Of a stretch of 64,000 bases of DNA, positions 1 to 10,600 are shown one piece after another (the stretch's first letter is position 1; every line of letters starts with the position of its first letter). The notes beneath the pieces are model-generated. The model was not told the origin of the DNA. It searched no databases and was given only the letters and a program-made list of their open reading frames with translations. The translations under genes and the position numbers were made by a program. Source of the stretch: Cordia subcordata (Eukaryota; Streptophyta; Magnoliopsida; Boraginales; Cordiaceae); contig JAPTOF010000012.1 in the NCBI GenBank assembly GCA_028554755.1, positions 700,501-764,500 on the forward strand, in the 5' to 3' direction.

Positions 1-283
1 CCCATGATGAGAAATATTTTGAAAAGTCTTTTTAGCTCAAGTCAAAGTGCAAATCTTGAGATATATGAGCACTCAAGCTAATGCCTATCAAGACTTAATT
101 CAAATTCAAGACCAAAGTTTTTGGCTCATGCCCAAGCCCCTAGCTAAGATGTTGAAAATTTTGATTTTCATTTCTCAAAATCATCTTATGAAATCTCTTT
201 AATTAGTCTGTAATTCTCTTCTCTTGGTGATTGAATACAAGAACTAACAAAATTTCATTTATTCATGAAAATATGAAGGATAT

Positions 284-739
284 GTGACTTACACTGAAGC
301 AGCAATAAGCGAGACACCTAGTGAAGGATATAGAGGAGTATGCTTCATCAACCATAATTGTGCTTTGGTATATCAGAAAGAAGGCTATATATCAGGACAA
401 TGTAAAGGCTTTCAGCGCAGGTGCATATGTCTCGAGGATTGTGGTAAGCATGGAGCCCCTGGTCCGCCGGATGAAAGTGGAGACACCCCTCCTGGGCCGC
501 CAGAAGAAGGTGGAACCACCTCTCCTGGTCAACCCAATAAAGGTCGTGACATTCCCTCAGGTCCACCGGATGAAGGTGGTGATACCCCCTCCTCGTCCGC
601 CGGATGAAGGTGGAGACAGCCCCTTTCAGAAGAAGGCGGAGACGTGCCTCCTGGTCCTCCAGATGAAGGTGGAGACACTCCAAGTGATCCTCCTGAGGAT
701 CCAGATCCAAGCACCCCTCCTGCTAACATGGATATATAA
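284..739 (+). pseudogene. Defensin-like exon with proline-rich C-terminal tail, decayed
   Basis: The reading frame encodes a plant-defensin-like domain (about 320-440) followed by repeats of a PPDEGG-type acidic, proline-rich motif, ending at TAA 737-739. Cysteine positions 2, 3, 5, 6, 7 and 8 of the family pattern are visible (the last three as C-I-C...C), as is the Gly-x-Cys motif. Position 1 reads Ser (AGC) and position 4 reads Tyr (TAT), so two of the four canonical disulfides cannot form. In the tail the frame moves +1 near 586-590 (a C run one base too long for the repeat) and returns near 625-632, giving an early stop at 605-607 in the original frame. The signal-peptide exon is not seen and may lie left of the window. 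Defensins with proline-rich tails are known from pollen allergens of composites (Art v 1 type); similarity to them is inference. Two sequencing errors could explain the indels but not the two lost cysteines. Confidence 0.6.
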
Positions 740-1128
740 AAGATTTCAGGGCAGCAACTTCATATTGTTTAGTCTGTCACAAAGAATAATTTTGCTTTTC
801 TATGGATGAAAACTTTTAAGAATCACATAAGCTGATAAGCATGAATGCACTTGTGATAATCATATAATCAAATAACACTATTATTTATGTAAAATGAACC
901 TTATATATAGTTAGATTGCCCGACCTTTGACTAATTAACTTATCACATGCTTTATGGTGCACCATTATATCTCAGGATGTGTAAATGTTAATGGAAGTGC
1001 GCAACAATCTTTACAAGTTCTGAGCCAGCTTGTTGGGAAAAGCATAAACAACTAAAATTACAGAGCAAGAAGTTAATAATATACAGAAACAAACTTCCAA
1101 GACAGATATTCTTACAAACTAAGCTAAG
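740..1128. other. Intergenic stretch, nothing recognised
   Basis: AT-rich sequence between the defensin-like exon and the oleosin-like remnant. I see no open frame, repeat or RNA gene in it. Confidence 0.5.
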
Positions 1129-1464
1129 CTAACATGTTGTGATATGTAGCAATGCTCGAAAACAAGATAAAAAGGGGCAAAAGAAGAATTTGTGAAAATC
1201 TGTTTTCCAGCCTTGGTTCACTAAACGACTTGTAAACCAATCCAAAGGTAACAAACAAGCAATTGCCATAGTTGAAGCCACTGCAAAGCCAACAAACACA
1301 AATGCTGCACCGAACAATAGCGGACTAAAAAGATTATGAGCAATGGTGATGTTACTGTCAAGATTGACAGAAGACTAAAATTACCATCATACCCAAAATC
1401 GGCCCTGCCATTGCCAGTCCAGCCACTAATGCAATGATAAACTTGGTACTGCTTTTTCATCCAT
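1129..1464 (-). pseudogene. Oleosin-like hydrophobic hairpin protein, frameshifted
   Basis: On the minus strand three different frames in succession give pieces of one hydrophobic protein: an Ala/Gly/Leu-rich segment (ALVAGLAMAGPILGMM) around 1385-1430, a SILTVTSPLL piece around 1335-1370, and SPLLFGAAFVFVGFAVAS from about 1270-1328. Joined, they resemble the central oleosin domain, including the Pro-x5-Ser-Pro core of the proline knot, although the last knot proline reads Gly. At least two frame changes and stops in each frame prevent a full-length product. Oleosins coat lipid bodies; this copy cannot be expected to work. Another small hydrophobic hairpin family is possible. Confidence 0.45.
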
Positions 1465-2622
1465 GCTTGACTTTTTGCTACTATTAACCAGTATGATTAA
1501 TCAATTTCTGTTTAGAGAACACAAAATTTATAAAGATTTCGTATGAGTTTCTGACATTTGAAAGTGCCACCGTGTTCCTCATGCTGCCAAGTATAAGGAG
1601 TCAATTGTCGGTTAAGCCGCAAACTGTGAGATGGTGAGGATTAGCGGGAGAGTGGAAGAGACTGTGTGTGTTTGAGTCATCTGAGAAGTAATTTTCTCCA
1701 TGGTTAACTCTCTCAAAGACTTTTGTCGGACTAATTTAGATTATATCTGTATTGCGTAAAATCACATGTCTTAGAATTTGACACTTTTAATGAGAACTTA
1801 AATACATTATGGAAAGAAATACTATTTTATTGTCGCAAAATATGACTTCTTTTTTGACATAAGGGGACAATGCAAGGGACTATACATGCAGTCTATACTG
1901 AATATAATTTCCATTTTTTCCATCAAAATAGACTCCGATAGAGACTGCATTGATTACGCATTGCTAAACATATAACCTAATGCCATTTCTAAAGTATGCT
2001 AAAAGAAATACAGCGGTGGTTCTCCACTCCCATTTCTTTATGACAAAGGGTATACTAGATTAGAGCTTCTTCTTCTTCTTTTTTTTTTTTTTTAAAATTG
2101 CATCAAAATTACAAATTTTATGATAAAAGAAAATATTTTAACGTATATTTTAAGTTAAATAAAGAATTATTCTAACTCTTTAATCATAACGAATTATTAC
2201 ACAGTCACTATCTATCTATTTACTGTGTGTGAAGGATGAATCTTAAATGGATCAATTATAAGCCAATTAACAGGATTAAAAAAAAAAGAAGAAGAAGAAG
2301 AAAAAGAAAAGAAAAAAAGAAAAAGCAATCAAGAAGAGGGCAAGAAGGTCCAAGAAAGGCACTGAGCTTCTAGAAAGAAAGAAACTCCAAAGCTGCCAAA
2401 TCAGCTCCACCACATAAACATTGGGCGGTATCTATCTGTATGCCAACCGCGTCCACATTTTCAAAAAATAAAAATAAAAATAAAAATAATAAATAAAAAG
2501 AAAGAGCAAAACAATAGGCATTACATCCGCAGACTCCGGGCCCACAATAAAAACAACTTCAGATAAACTCCCAAAAAAAGGAAAAAAAAAAAAAAGAATT
2601 TCCCACTCTTCTGTCTCGCTTC
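1465..2622. other. Intergenic and promoter-side region with homopolymer and purine tracts
   Basis: No gene is recognised. It holds a pyrimidine/T tract near 2067-2093, a purine-rich A/G tract near 2279-2330, and A-rich (AAAAT) runs near 2463-2500. The last few hundred bases are the probable promoter of the J-protein gene. Confidence 0.5.
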
Positions 2623-2629
2623 TATATAA
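2623..2629 (+). promoter_or_regulatory. TATA box of the J-protein gene
   Basis: TATATAA lies about 150 bases upstream of the ATG at 2777, followed by a pyrimidine-rich stretch typical of plant transcription start regions. An AT dinucleotide tract (about 2700-2750) would lie in the 5' UTR. Confidence 0.6.
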
Positions 2630-2776
2630 ACCCCTTCTTTCTTATCCTCTCTCTTGTCTTTAGTCACAATCCTATACATACTATTTCAGCTTTCTAATTT
2701 ATACATACATATATATATGTACATATATATATATATACATATATAGAGACACATATAGGATATCTATCCATTTGCA

Positions 2777-3310
2777 ATGCTGGGGAGTTTAAGATTACGT
2801 GCAGGAACTTCAACGCGATTCTCGACGGAAAATAGCTCATCTTTCGCCGGGAAGCTCGGATCGGACCGGAACACGTTGTTTGTTGCAAGGAATGCTGTGG
2901 TTTGTGCAGCCGTGGCGGAGGCGGCGCCGGAGGTGGAGGAGAGGAGGAAGAATAGTGGGAGGCAAGCGGAGTCGCTTTACGAGGTGTTGAGAGTGAAGCG
3001 AGATGCGTCTTTGAGGGAGATTAAGACGGCGTATCGGACGCTGGCGAAGATTTACCATCCGGATGTATCCGCCGCCGCGGCGGCGGCGGCGGCGGCGGCG
3101 ATGGAAGATTTGGACGGAAAACAGTTCATGGAGATACATGAAGCTTATGCGACGCTGTCCGATCCGGCGGCGAGGGAGAGATATGACTCGACGCTGAGCG
3201 CCAGCTCACGCGCGCGGCGGAGACCGATGACGAGATATTGTTCTCCGGATGCTCGGGCTCGGGCTGGGTTTTACCCGACCCGAAGATGGGAAACCGATCA
3301 GTGTTGGTGA
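2777..3310 (+). CDS. Small plastid J-domain (DnaJ) co-chaperone, J11-like
   Basis: Single-exon 177-aa protein. Residues 1 to about 45 are rich in Ser/Arg/Ala and poor in acidic residues, as in a chloroplast transit peptide. The J domain runs from about residue 66 to 137, with the catalytic His-Pro-Asp at 94-96, a preceding YRTLAKIY helix and a following EIHEAYATLSDP helix. The C-terminus RRWETDQCW is the conserved end of plant J11-type proteins. J-proteins stimulate Hsp70 ATPase, here presumably in the stroma. Unusually, ten consecutive alanines (99-108), encoded by a GCC/GCG run, fill the loop just after HPD. Start chosen because it is the first ATG after the TATA box and opens the transit peptide. 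Confidence 0.92.
   Translation: MLGSLRLRAGTSTRFSTENSSSFAGKLGSDRNTLFVARNAVVCAAVAEAAPEVEERRKNSGRQAESLYEVLRVKRDASLREIKTAYRTLAKIYHPDVSAAAAAAAAAAMEDLDGKQFMEIHEAYATLSDPAARERYDSTLSASSRARRRPMTRYCSPDARARAGFYPTRRWETDQCW
3071..3100 (+). repeat. (GCG)n trinucleotide run inside the J domain
   Basis: Thirty bases of GCC GCC followed by eight GCG codons encode ten alanines immediately after the HPD-containing loop. It is likely length-variable by replication slippage. Confidence 0.9.
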
Positions 3311-3451
3311 ATGGCGATTGTTTATTGACCAGAAAAAAGAAGAAATGGAAAAAAAATGTAGAGGAAAGAAAATGTTAGGATAGGCCAACGTTATGCCACG
3401 TGGACGGCAACGACATTAGATAACGTGGCAATGTAGATAAATTTTCTCATA

Positions 3452-3497
<46 letters not shown>

Positions 3498-4615
3498 CTC
3501 CCATGATTCTCTCGAATTTTTGTTTGTTTTCAATTTTGCTTTATCTGCCAGATGCGTTTAGATATTTTGCATCTTATTTCTTTTTGTGGTGTGTTAGGGA
3601 AAAAAGAATAAAGCGAAATTATTACTAAAAACAGATAGTTAATTTAGTCGGATAGATTTCTTGTAAATGATGCAGGAGTCGACTATGGAAATTTAGTCAG
3701 TTAAATTTCAGTGTGTTAGGAGATCATCTAACCAACTTGCGTGTTAGTGATCAACTAATCAACCTATAGATTGATTGGTGGCTCATAGTAACATCTTCTT
3801 TCGCTATTTTTAAACGTCCAAAACCCATATGGGAATGAGAAACGTTTTGTAAATTGATTAGTATTAAGGGATAATATTTTCTTCATACGTAAAGTCTTGA
3901 ATTTAATCTCATAAAGTAAAAAGTTTAACTTTTTAAAAAAAAAAACAAAAAAAAAGGGGGCCTTCCCTTCAACAAAAAAAGAAAATAAAATTTGTAAAAA
4001 TTGGGAGCATTATACAAGCATGCGAAAAATATCGTCGCCAAGGTTCTAGAAACCAAGTCCCACCAGTACTATCTTACACGTTAATAATATTCATTCAAAA
4101 GGCCAAACGCCGATGATGTAAAGTGTGACGTTACAGAACCTCACTGCTGAGAAGACCGGAAGGAACTTTGACCTGTTGGTGTCTCTGTGCTTTTTTGAAC
4201 TTTGCTTTTTAGCAGTTGTGTGTACAAAGACTTGGACTAACCAAAACCATTTTGACCAACAATTTGCTACTTAACTCAAGCTAAAGAGACGCGTTTAAAC
4301 ACTTATCAAGTGAGGTTAAATTATTATTAAGTGAATAAAAGATGCCACACAGGTTTAAAATGGGACAGGTAAAAGAAACCATGAGTCCATCCATAGATAC
4401 AAAATTTCTATTTAACAAAAAACATCAACCAAAATACTAACTGAAAATTTTCGAAATTCACCCCAACTACAACTGCTACACATTTTTGACCTTTAAAAGA
4501 AAACGGGAAAACCAAAAAAAAAAAAAAAAGAGTTTTCATCTCTGCACAATACTCTTGGTTCTCTTCATTATTATTATTTTTTTAATCCAAAAATGGTGTT
4601 AAATAGGGGGTCGTC
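3311..4615. other. Intergenic region between J-protein and VARICOSE copy 1
   Basis: Contains a TG/TA microsatellite (3454-3498), A and G homopolymers near 3930-3960, and the 3' flank of VARICOSE copy 1. The part from about 4357 is recognisably homologous to the 3' flank of copy 2 (from about 14909), so it belongs to the duplicated unit. No other gene recognised. Confidence 0.6.
3454..3498. repeat. Compound (TG)n(TA)n microsatellite
   Basis: About 14 TG units run directly into about 8 TA units, 145 bases downstream of the J-protein stop codon. Confidence 0.9.
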
Positions 4616-7600
4616 TTACTTGCAGGCCATCAGCATGGAGTTGATGACATGCATCAGTAATCGGATACTTGAAACTTCAGCTCCAGTAGTCGTGGGAAGG
4701 TTGCGGTGATGGTTTAGAATCTGATATACTTGCTCAAAGATGGGCCGCACGTGCACAACAATCATTGGGTCGGTTGGATTGACGGCAGATAGAACATCCC
4801 TCATCCACGACAGTTTTTGTGGCATCTCCTTGCTAACATCACATGCCAATTGTTGTACGAGTGAGAGTAGTACCCCTTGACTCAAAGGAAGAGGACTCGA
4901 CGACAATATGCTCTGTAAATCGACCTGGTAGAAAAGGGAATGACGAGAAAAGGTATTAACATGTCACGTCAATAGACCTACGCAACTACCTCAGATGCTC
5001 ACTTAGAAATTAGGGACAATCACCAAAGAAATGACACTTCAACAGGTATATATGCACACAGATGAAGCAATGAAAACAAATTGTCAAACACCAGAACGAA
5101 TTACTAACAAATGATCCTTTAAGCAAATACCATTTGAATGACAGCTTTTCATTAATAATTCCTGAAGAACCAGCTTTTGGTGCCTGGAACTTTAGACATG
5201 CCTCACTTGTAACTCGATACTCTCACATATACCCCTCATAACATGATAGAAAAGACTAGGATGCAAAAATACCTGAGAGCATAACCATGACACGATTGAG
5301 ACATCACTTCTTTGCAAGGCTGCAGTAAAAGCCTCTTCGTATTTCCGCTCAGCTACCAATCTAGATAGCTCTTTGGTTGGGTCTACAGGTGCCTCAATCT
5401 ATCACAGAGACAAATCTCTAAACGTCATAATTTCATACCAATAGAAGAACATGGACACAAATTCCTCCACATCCCTAATAAACTAACAAAGAAACCAAAA
5501 CAAACCTGATCATGAAGACCAGCCAAAGGCCCATTACTCAATTCCCTAACCAGTGGGCGTCCTACTATAGGATTTGCACCTGCAGCTACAAGAGCTAATA
5601 GCTTTCTCTGACCCTCAGCCAACTCGACAGTTAGTGTTTGTGTCATTGATGTTGCAGAATTAATGGTCTCCTGAAAGTTTAATCTCGGATCAAAAATAGA
5701 TAATTATATGACAGAAAATCATATTATGAGGGTGCAATCCAAAATAGAACCAAGTCTAGCTGATGTCCAGTCAGCATTGATGCTTTTTTCATCTACGAAA
5801 GCCTATGAGAAATACAACTGAAAGAGAAGAGGATCACATTTGACGAACAAAAACTTAACCATAATGATGTGGACAAGAAGAATATCATCTCTTAGATTGG
5901 CTTAAACTTACCCTTAGAGTAAGTGCCAATGATGAATATGTGGACTCAAGTTGCTGGCGAGTGGCAGCTGTGTGTTCAGCCATGCCTTTCTGCAATGTAC
6001 CATCAACTTGGTCAAACATGGCCCGACAAGACATCTCAAAGGCAGGGACCAATGAAGCTTCCAGAGTAGATTTCAGTGTTTCCTGCATGACAGATTCCGA
6101 CCATGAAGGGAAGCAGGGAGGAAAAACCAAAAGATCATTACAAAATTTATAAAGCAAGTAAAGCATTCTTCCAATAAAACATCATAGTTTCCACCACGCA
6201 ATGACAGGAGAGAAAGTGAAATTTTTTAATCTATCCTTTTGGCCTCAAAAGAGTAGTTGTAATTTTTTACTTCTTTTTCACATTTTTGGTATGGAGTTTT
6301 GAATTATACAAGTCAGTTTGGCATCGAACACAGAAAGCCAAACTGGTTCTCATAGATCGACTTTTCCCTTGTCCTGTTTCTTTCTCTTGCTTTGTCAGAT
6401 GGCAGGCCAGGAAAGATTAGTGAAATGCACATAATACGACATCACTCTTACTGAAGGCAACAAATAACATTTAAGCAAAGCTATAGAACAGAAAGACAAG
6501 GCGGACTGTCAATTTAAGAGAGGAAAGGAAAAAGGGACGAGGGGGAGGAGGATGCCACCCCCACCGCCACAACCCACTAAAGGAAAAACCAAATTGGTAG
6601 TGTTAAAAATATTCTCGGCATGATTGAGTTAGTAAACAAGACACCAGCCTTGATTTACTTTCTAAAATATATCAAAAAATTCAACGGCAAAGAAAGAGGA
6701 CAACACGCGCAACCAGAACGTAACAGACAGGATTATTTCTTGGAAAAAAGCATTTTCAGTTCAGCTTCTACAGATTTTCATTTTTTGTTGGGGTGGGGGA
6801 CGCCTAAGTTTCCACAGATTTGATATTGTGTACTTAACTATCTGTCTATCTCTGAGAGCTAGAAACATTCAACGAAAAGCCAGAGTAACAATGGGCTTCT
6901 CCAAACGCAATGATAACATATTGCTAATGCAAAATGACACAGCTTTTCTTTTTCATAGAATTCACATTCACATTCTATGCATACCTGAAGAGCTTGCTTG
7001 CCCGACGTTTGGAACTGAGCTTGGATTTGCCTAGCGACTGTAGCTTCAAGTTTTGAATTCACTGATTTCTCCAGTTGATTAATGGCCTTATCACCAACTC
7101 CTTTCTGCATCATATAGAACCAGTTATCACCAATAAAGTCACTGCAACGAAAGGCTCAAGTCTTCATTAAGCTAACCTGGAAAGCTTCTGCAACAGTGGC
7201 AGAGATAATTTTCTCAATAGTGGGAGTAACAGTGCGTGCCACAGCTTGTCCAACTGCAGCTAATTCCTTCTTTATCGATTTCTCCAGCACTGCCGGGAAG
7301 TCCTTATTTATGCAGTTAGTGATCAAACTTGTTATTTGTTGTGAGCGCTCCCGAGCTAACTTCTCCTGTTTTGTACTCTCTTCTTGGAAACGAGCCCATA
7401 AAGCATCAGCATTGGCCTTGGCAGCTTTCTCTACAGCCCGTCCAGTGGCTGCCTCAAGTCTTTTCCCTTCTCTGGTAATTGGAACAGCAGCTGCCGCTGA
7501 CATTTGCTTCTGCATGTCTTTTTGCATAGCCATGAGCTGCACAAAACAGGTTGGAGGAAAAAGAATCCATGAGATACAAAACTAGCATGCATCCAAGACA

Positions 7601-10600
7601 GAAAAAATAATTTACATCCAAAGAAAGTGCAGGAAAATCTCTTCTGCCAACATATCTTGGATATATTTTCAATTCAAGCTGCAATACAATTGTCCAAACA
7701 TACAAAACCCTTCAACACTTCTGCCACAGATGAAGATTTCAAGTGGACAAAGACCAAATATCAAATTTGAGAAACCAATAACTTAAAGAAGAAGGGGGGG
7801 AGGGAGGGTTGGTTGTTGTTTGGTGTTGTTGTGTGTGTTTTTGGCGTGGGGGGGGTGGGGGGGCCGGTGGTTGGGAGTGGAGGAGGCAGGAGAACTAATG
7901 CAAATAGAGAACACGTACAATGCTAATCACTAATATAACCAAGAATAAAATGCTCATGATACATCAAATCCAATACTAATATTCCCCAAAGATGGATGAA
8001 CAAATTTCCTGACATTGATTTGTATATATATAGCACAAGATATTCCCGGACCTGATTCAATGTCTCTTGCATGGCTAGAATTTGGGAGGATATTGCTTCC
8101 ATAGGGGGGGTACTTGAGCTCACACCAGGTTCACTGGAGAAATCCGCTGAATTAAAAGTGCTTGGTGATGGTGATAATAAGCCTGATCCTTGGGCATGCT
8201 TCCCCTTTTGCTTTTTCCCTTTGGTACTCGGTGAAGGTTGTGGTTGAGTTGGTACAGGAATTGCAGAATCTGCAACTCTTCCGGAGACATCCTTTGTCAA
8301 GTCATGGGCTTGTTCTTGAGTACTTGATGTCTGGGCTGACATCTCACTGCCAGAAGCCCCATCATACTGCGTTGCTTCCTGCACAACATAAGTTTCAGGT
8401 GATATGGCACGGCATTCTCGAGCCATATCCATTCCAAGATCAGATGCTTGAGAGTAAAAGGTCCTCTCCTTATTATCCGACATCAAATTGTGAAGTTTTT
8501 CTTGAGAGTCACCATCAGTATTTTGACTGAACTTGGTCTCACCCACAACTTTGACTTCTACCTCAACATTCCGTGAATCACTGTTAATTACCACATCCTG
8601 AATGTTGACCTCCCCCTCATTTTTATGATCATTTATATTGTTTACTTCAGAGGATGAGTTTGCCATCAATATCTCAGAAGGAGTTACCAGATGTGTAGGA
8701 TGCTTGAACTTAATTGGATGATTAAGAGGAGAGGAAATATCATCGGCTGACACTTTATTTTCCTCATTTCTCAAATGATCATCTAAAGCAGCAACATCAG
8801 ACAAGTTCCCGTGAATGGCATCCAGTTGTCTGTCAGTCGAATGTTCAGCGACTTTATGGTCAGCAACGTGATCATTAACGGAAGATATTGGCTCAAAGCT
8901 GCCTGACGGACTTGTAAAACCAGAGAGTTTTCCAGACAACCTAGGACTTAAAGGAAGTGAAGTTGACGCAGCAGAAGCTATCTCAGTAACAGTAGTTACA
9001 GCTGGCAAAGAAACCGGTCTAGATTCTGCACTAGATGAAGCCAATTCTTGGGAGGTGGAAGGTTCCATAAAGACAGAATTCACAGGATGTCTCAGTGAAG
9101 GGGCACAATCAGCAGCAGCAGCATCATGTACCAATGATTTGGGTTCAGAGACAGCTACATTTAGCTCAGTTGGTTTACTTCGGGATGGCTCCAAAGTAGG
9201 GAGTCCTTCGAGAGTACCAGCTTCACGAGAAACACTAGAGTCTGACTTCTCGAGCACAGAATTTTCCACCGGGGGTGGTAAGCATTGTGCTAAATCCAAA
9301 GCATACTGTTGAATTGCCTGAGTCTGGACACAATAAACTTGAACAATATGTTCACCATGGGGAAGTAAATCACTCGTCCCTGTAAAGCTCAATATTGGCA
9401 TGGTAACAGTGAACTCCGCTATATAATCCATGCGAGTTGCTGCTGGGTAAGGACCATACTCCAAGTGCACTGCATATATAGCATTCTTTTTGGCATTTGC
9501 CAGTAAGAGAAAACCAGATTGAGGCAAGGCCACTACTTGGTTGAAGAAAGCATCTTCAACTCGAGCTGCACCAGAGCTTTTCAATTCCAAAGTCTGTGTA
9601 CATTCCCATGATTCAGCATCACTGGAGAGCAACCAGCCTTCTTCACTTGCTGATGCCCACACCTTCATTTCCTGATTGAGCGGACCCTGTATATATACAT
9701 TTTGAAGCTCAATTACAAGAAGCCAGGATCTAGAGAAAAAGCAGTCACGAGGCCGACCTACTTTTGATTCTGTTCATTATTTACAAAATATTTCCAATCT
9801 CAAAAGTAGCTAGCATATAGAAAGTAACTCCGTTTCATAGAAAACAAAATATAGAAGAAGCTACTAAATGAGCCAAAACGAGAACTCAGACAGAATTGTG
9901 CATGTAATACGGACAGATCATACTCAATGAAAGAGGAAACACAAGCCAATATACCCCAGTTATAAGGATGATGTGATCCGGGCGATCTGGAGCAGCCACA
10001 AACGTAACAGAATTGATAGGTTGACCATCATGTGGCCTGAGAACAGCTATAGGCTGCCCCTTGCGGTCTTCCCAAATTTTTATCTGAAATATTAATTTGA
10101 TATGCAGAGATCAATAAAAATCAACGCTCATTTTGCCAAAAGCATGAACTAAATGGTTTATCATCCAGTAATTCCAATTAGAGCAAAGAATCACAGACAA
10201 TAACAAAGTATTTGGAGCTTAGAAAAGGGTCACCACAAGGCAATATATCCATGCATCCTCGTGTCGACCATAGACAATTCATGTTTGCCACTACTCTTAC
10301 TGGATCCAATCATTGAAAAATAGAAAATAACAAAGTCAAAGTGTCTGACAGTTGTTGGACATTCATGCAACATCTGTCTGATAAGTGGGGCTGAATGCAA
10401 AAAGTACACTGAAAGTCTTGTATATATCACCATAAATTAAGCTAATTAGCATACAAGTACCACAAGCTTCTGAAATTAAACACTCTGAATGCAAAAAGTA
10501 GACTGAAAGTCTTGTACATATCACCATAAGTTAAGCTAATTAGCATACAAGTACCACAAGCTTCTGAAATTAAACACTTACCAAACACAAATTCTTGTAA

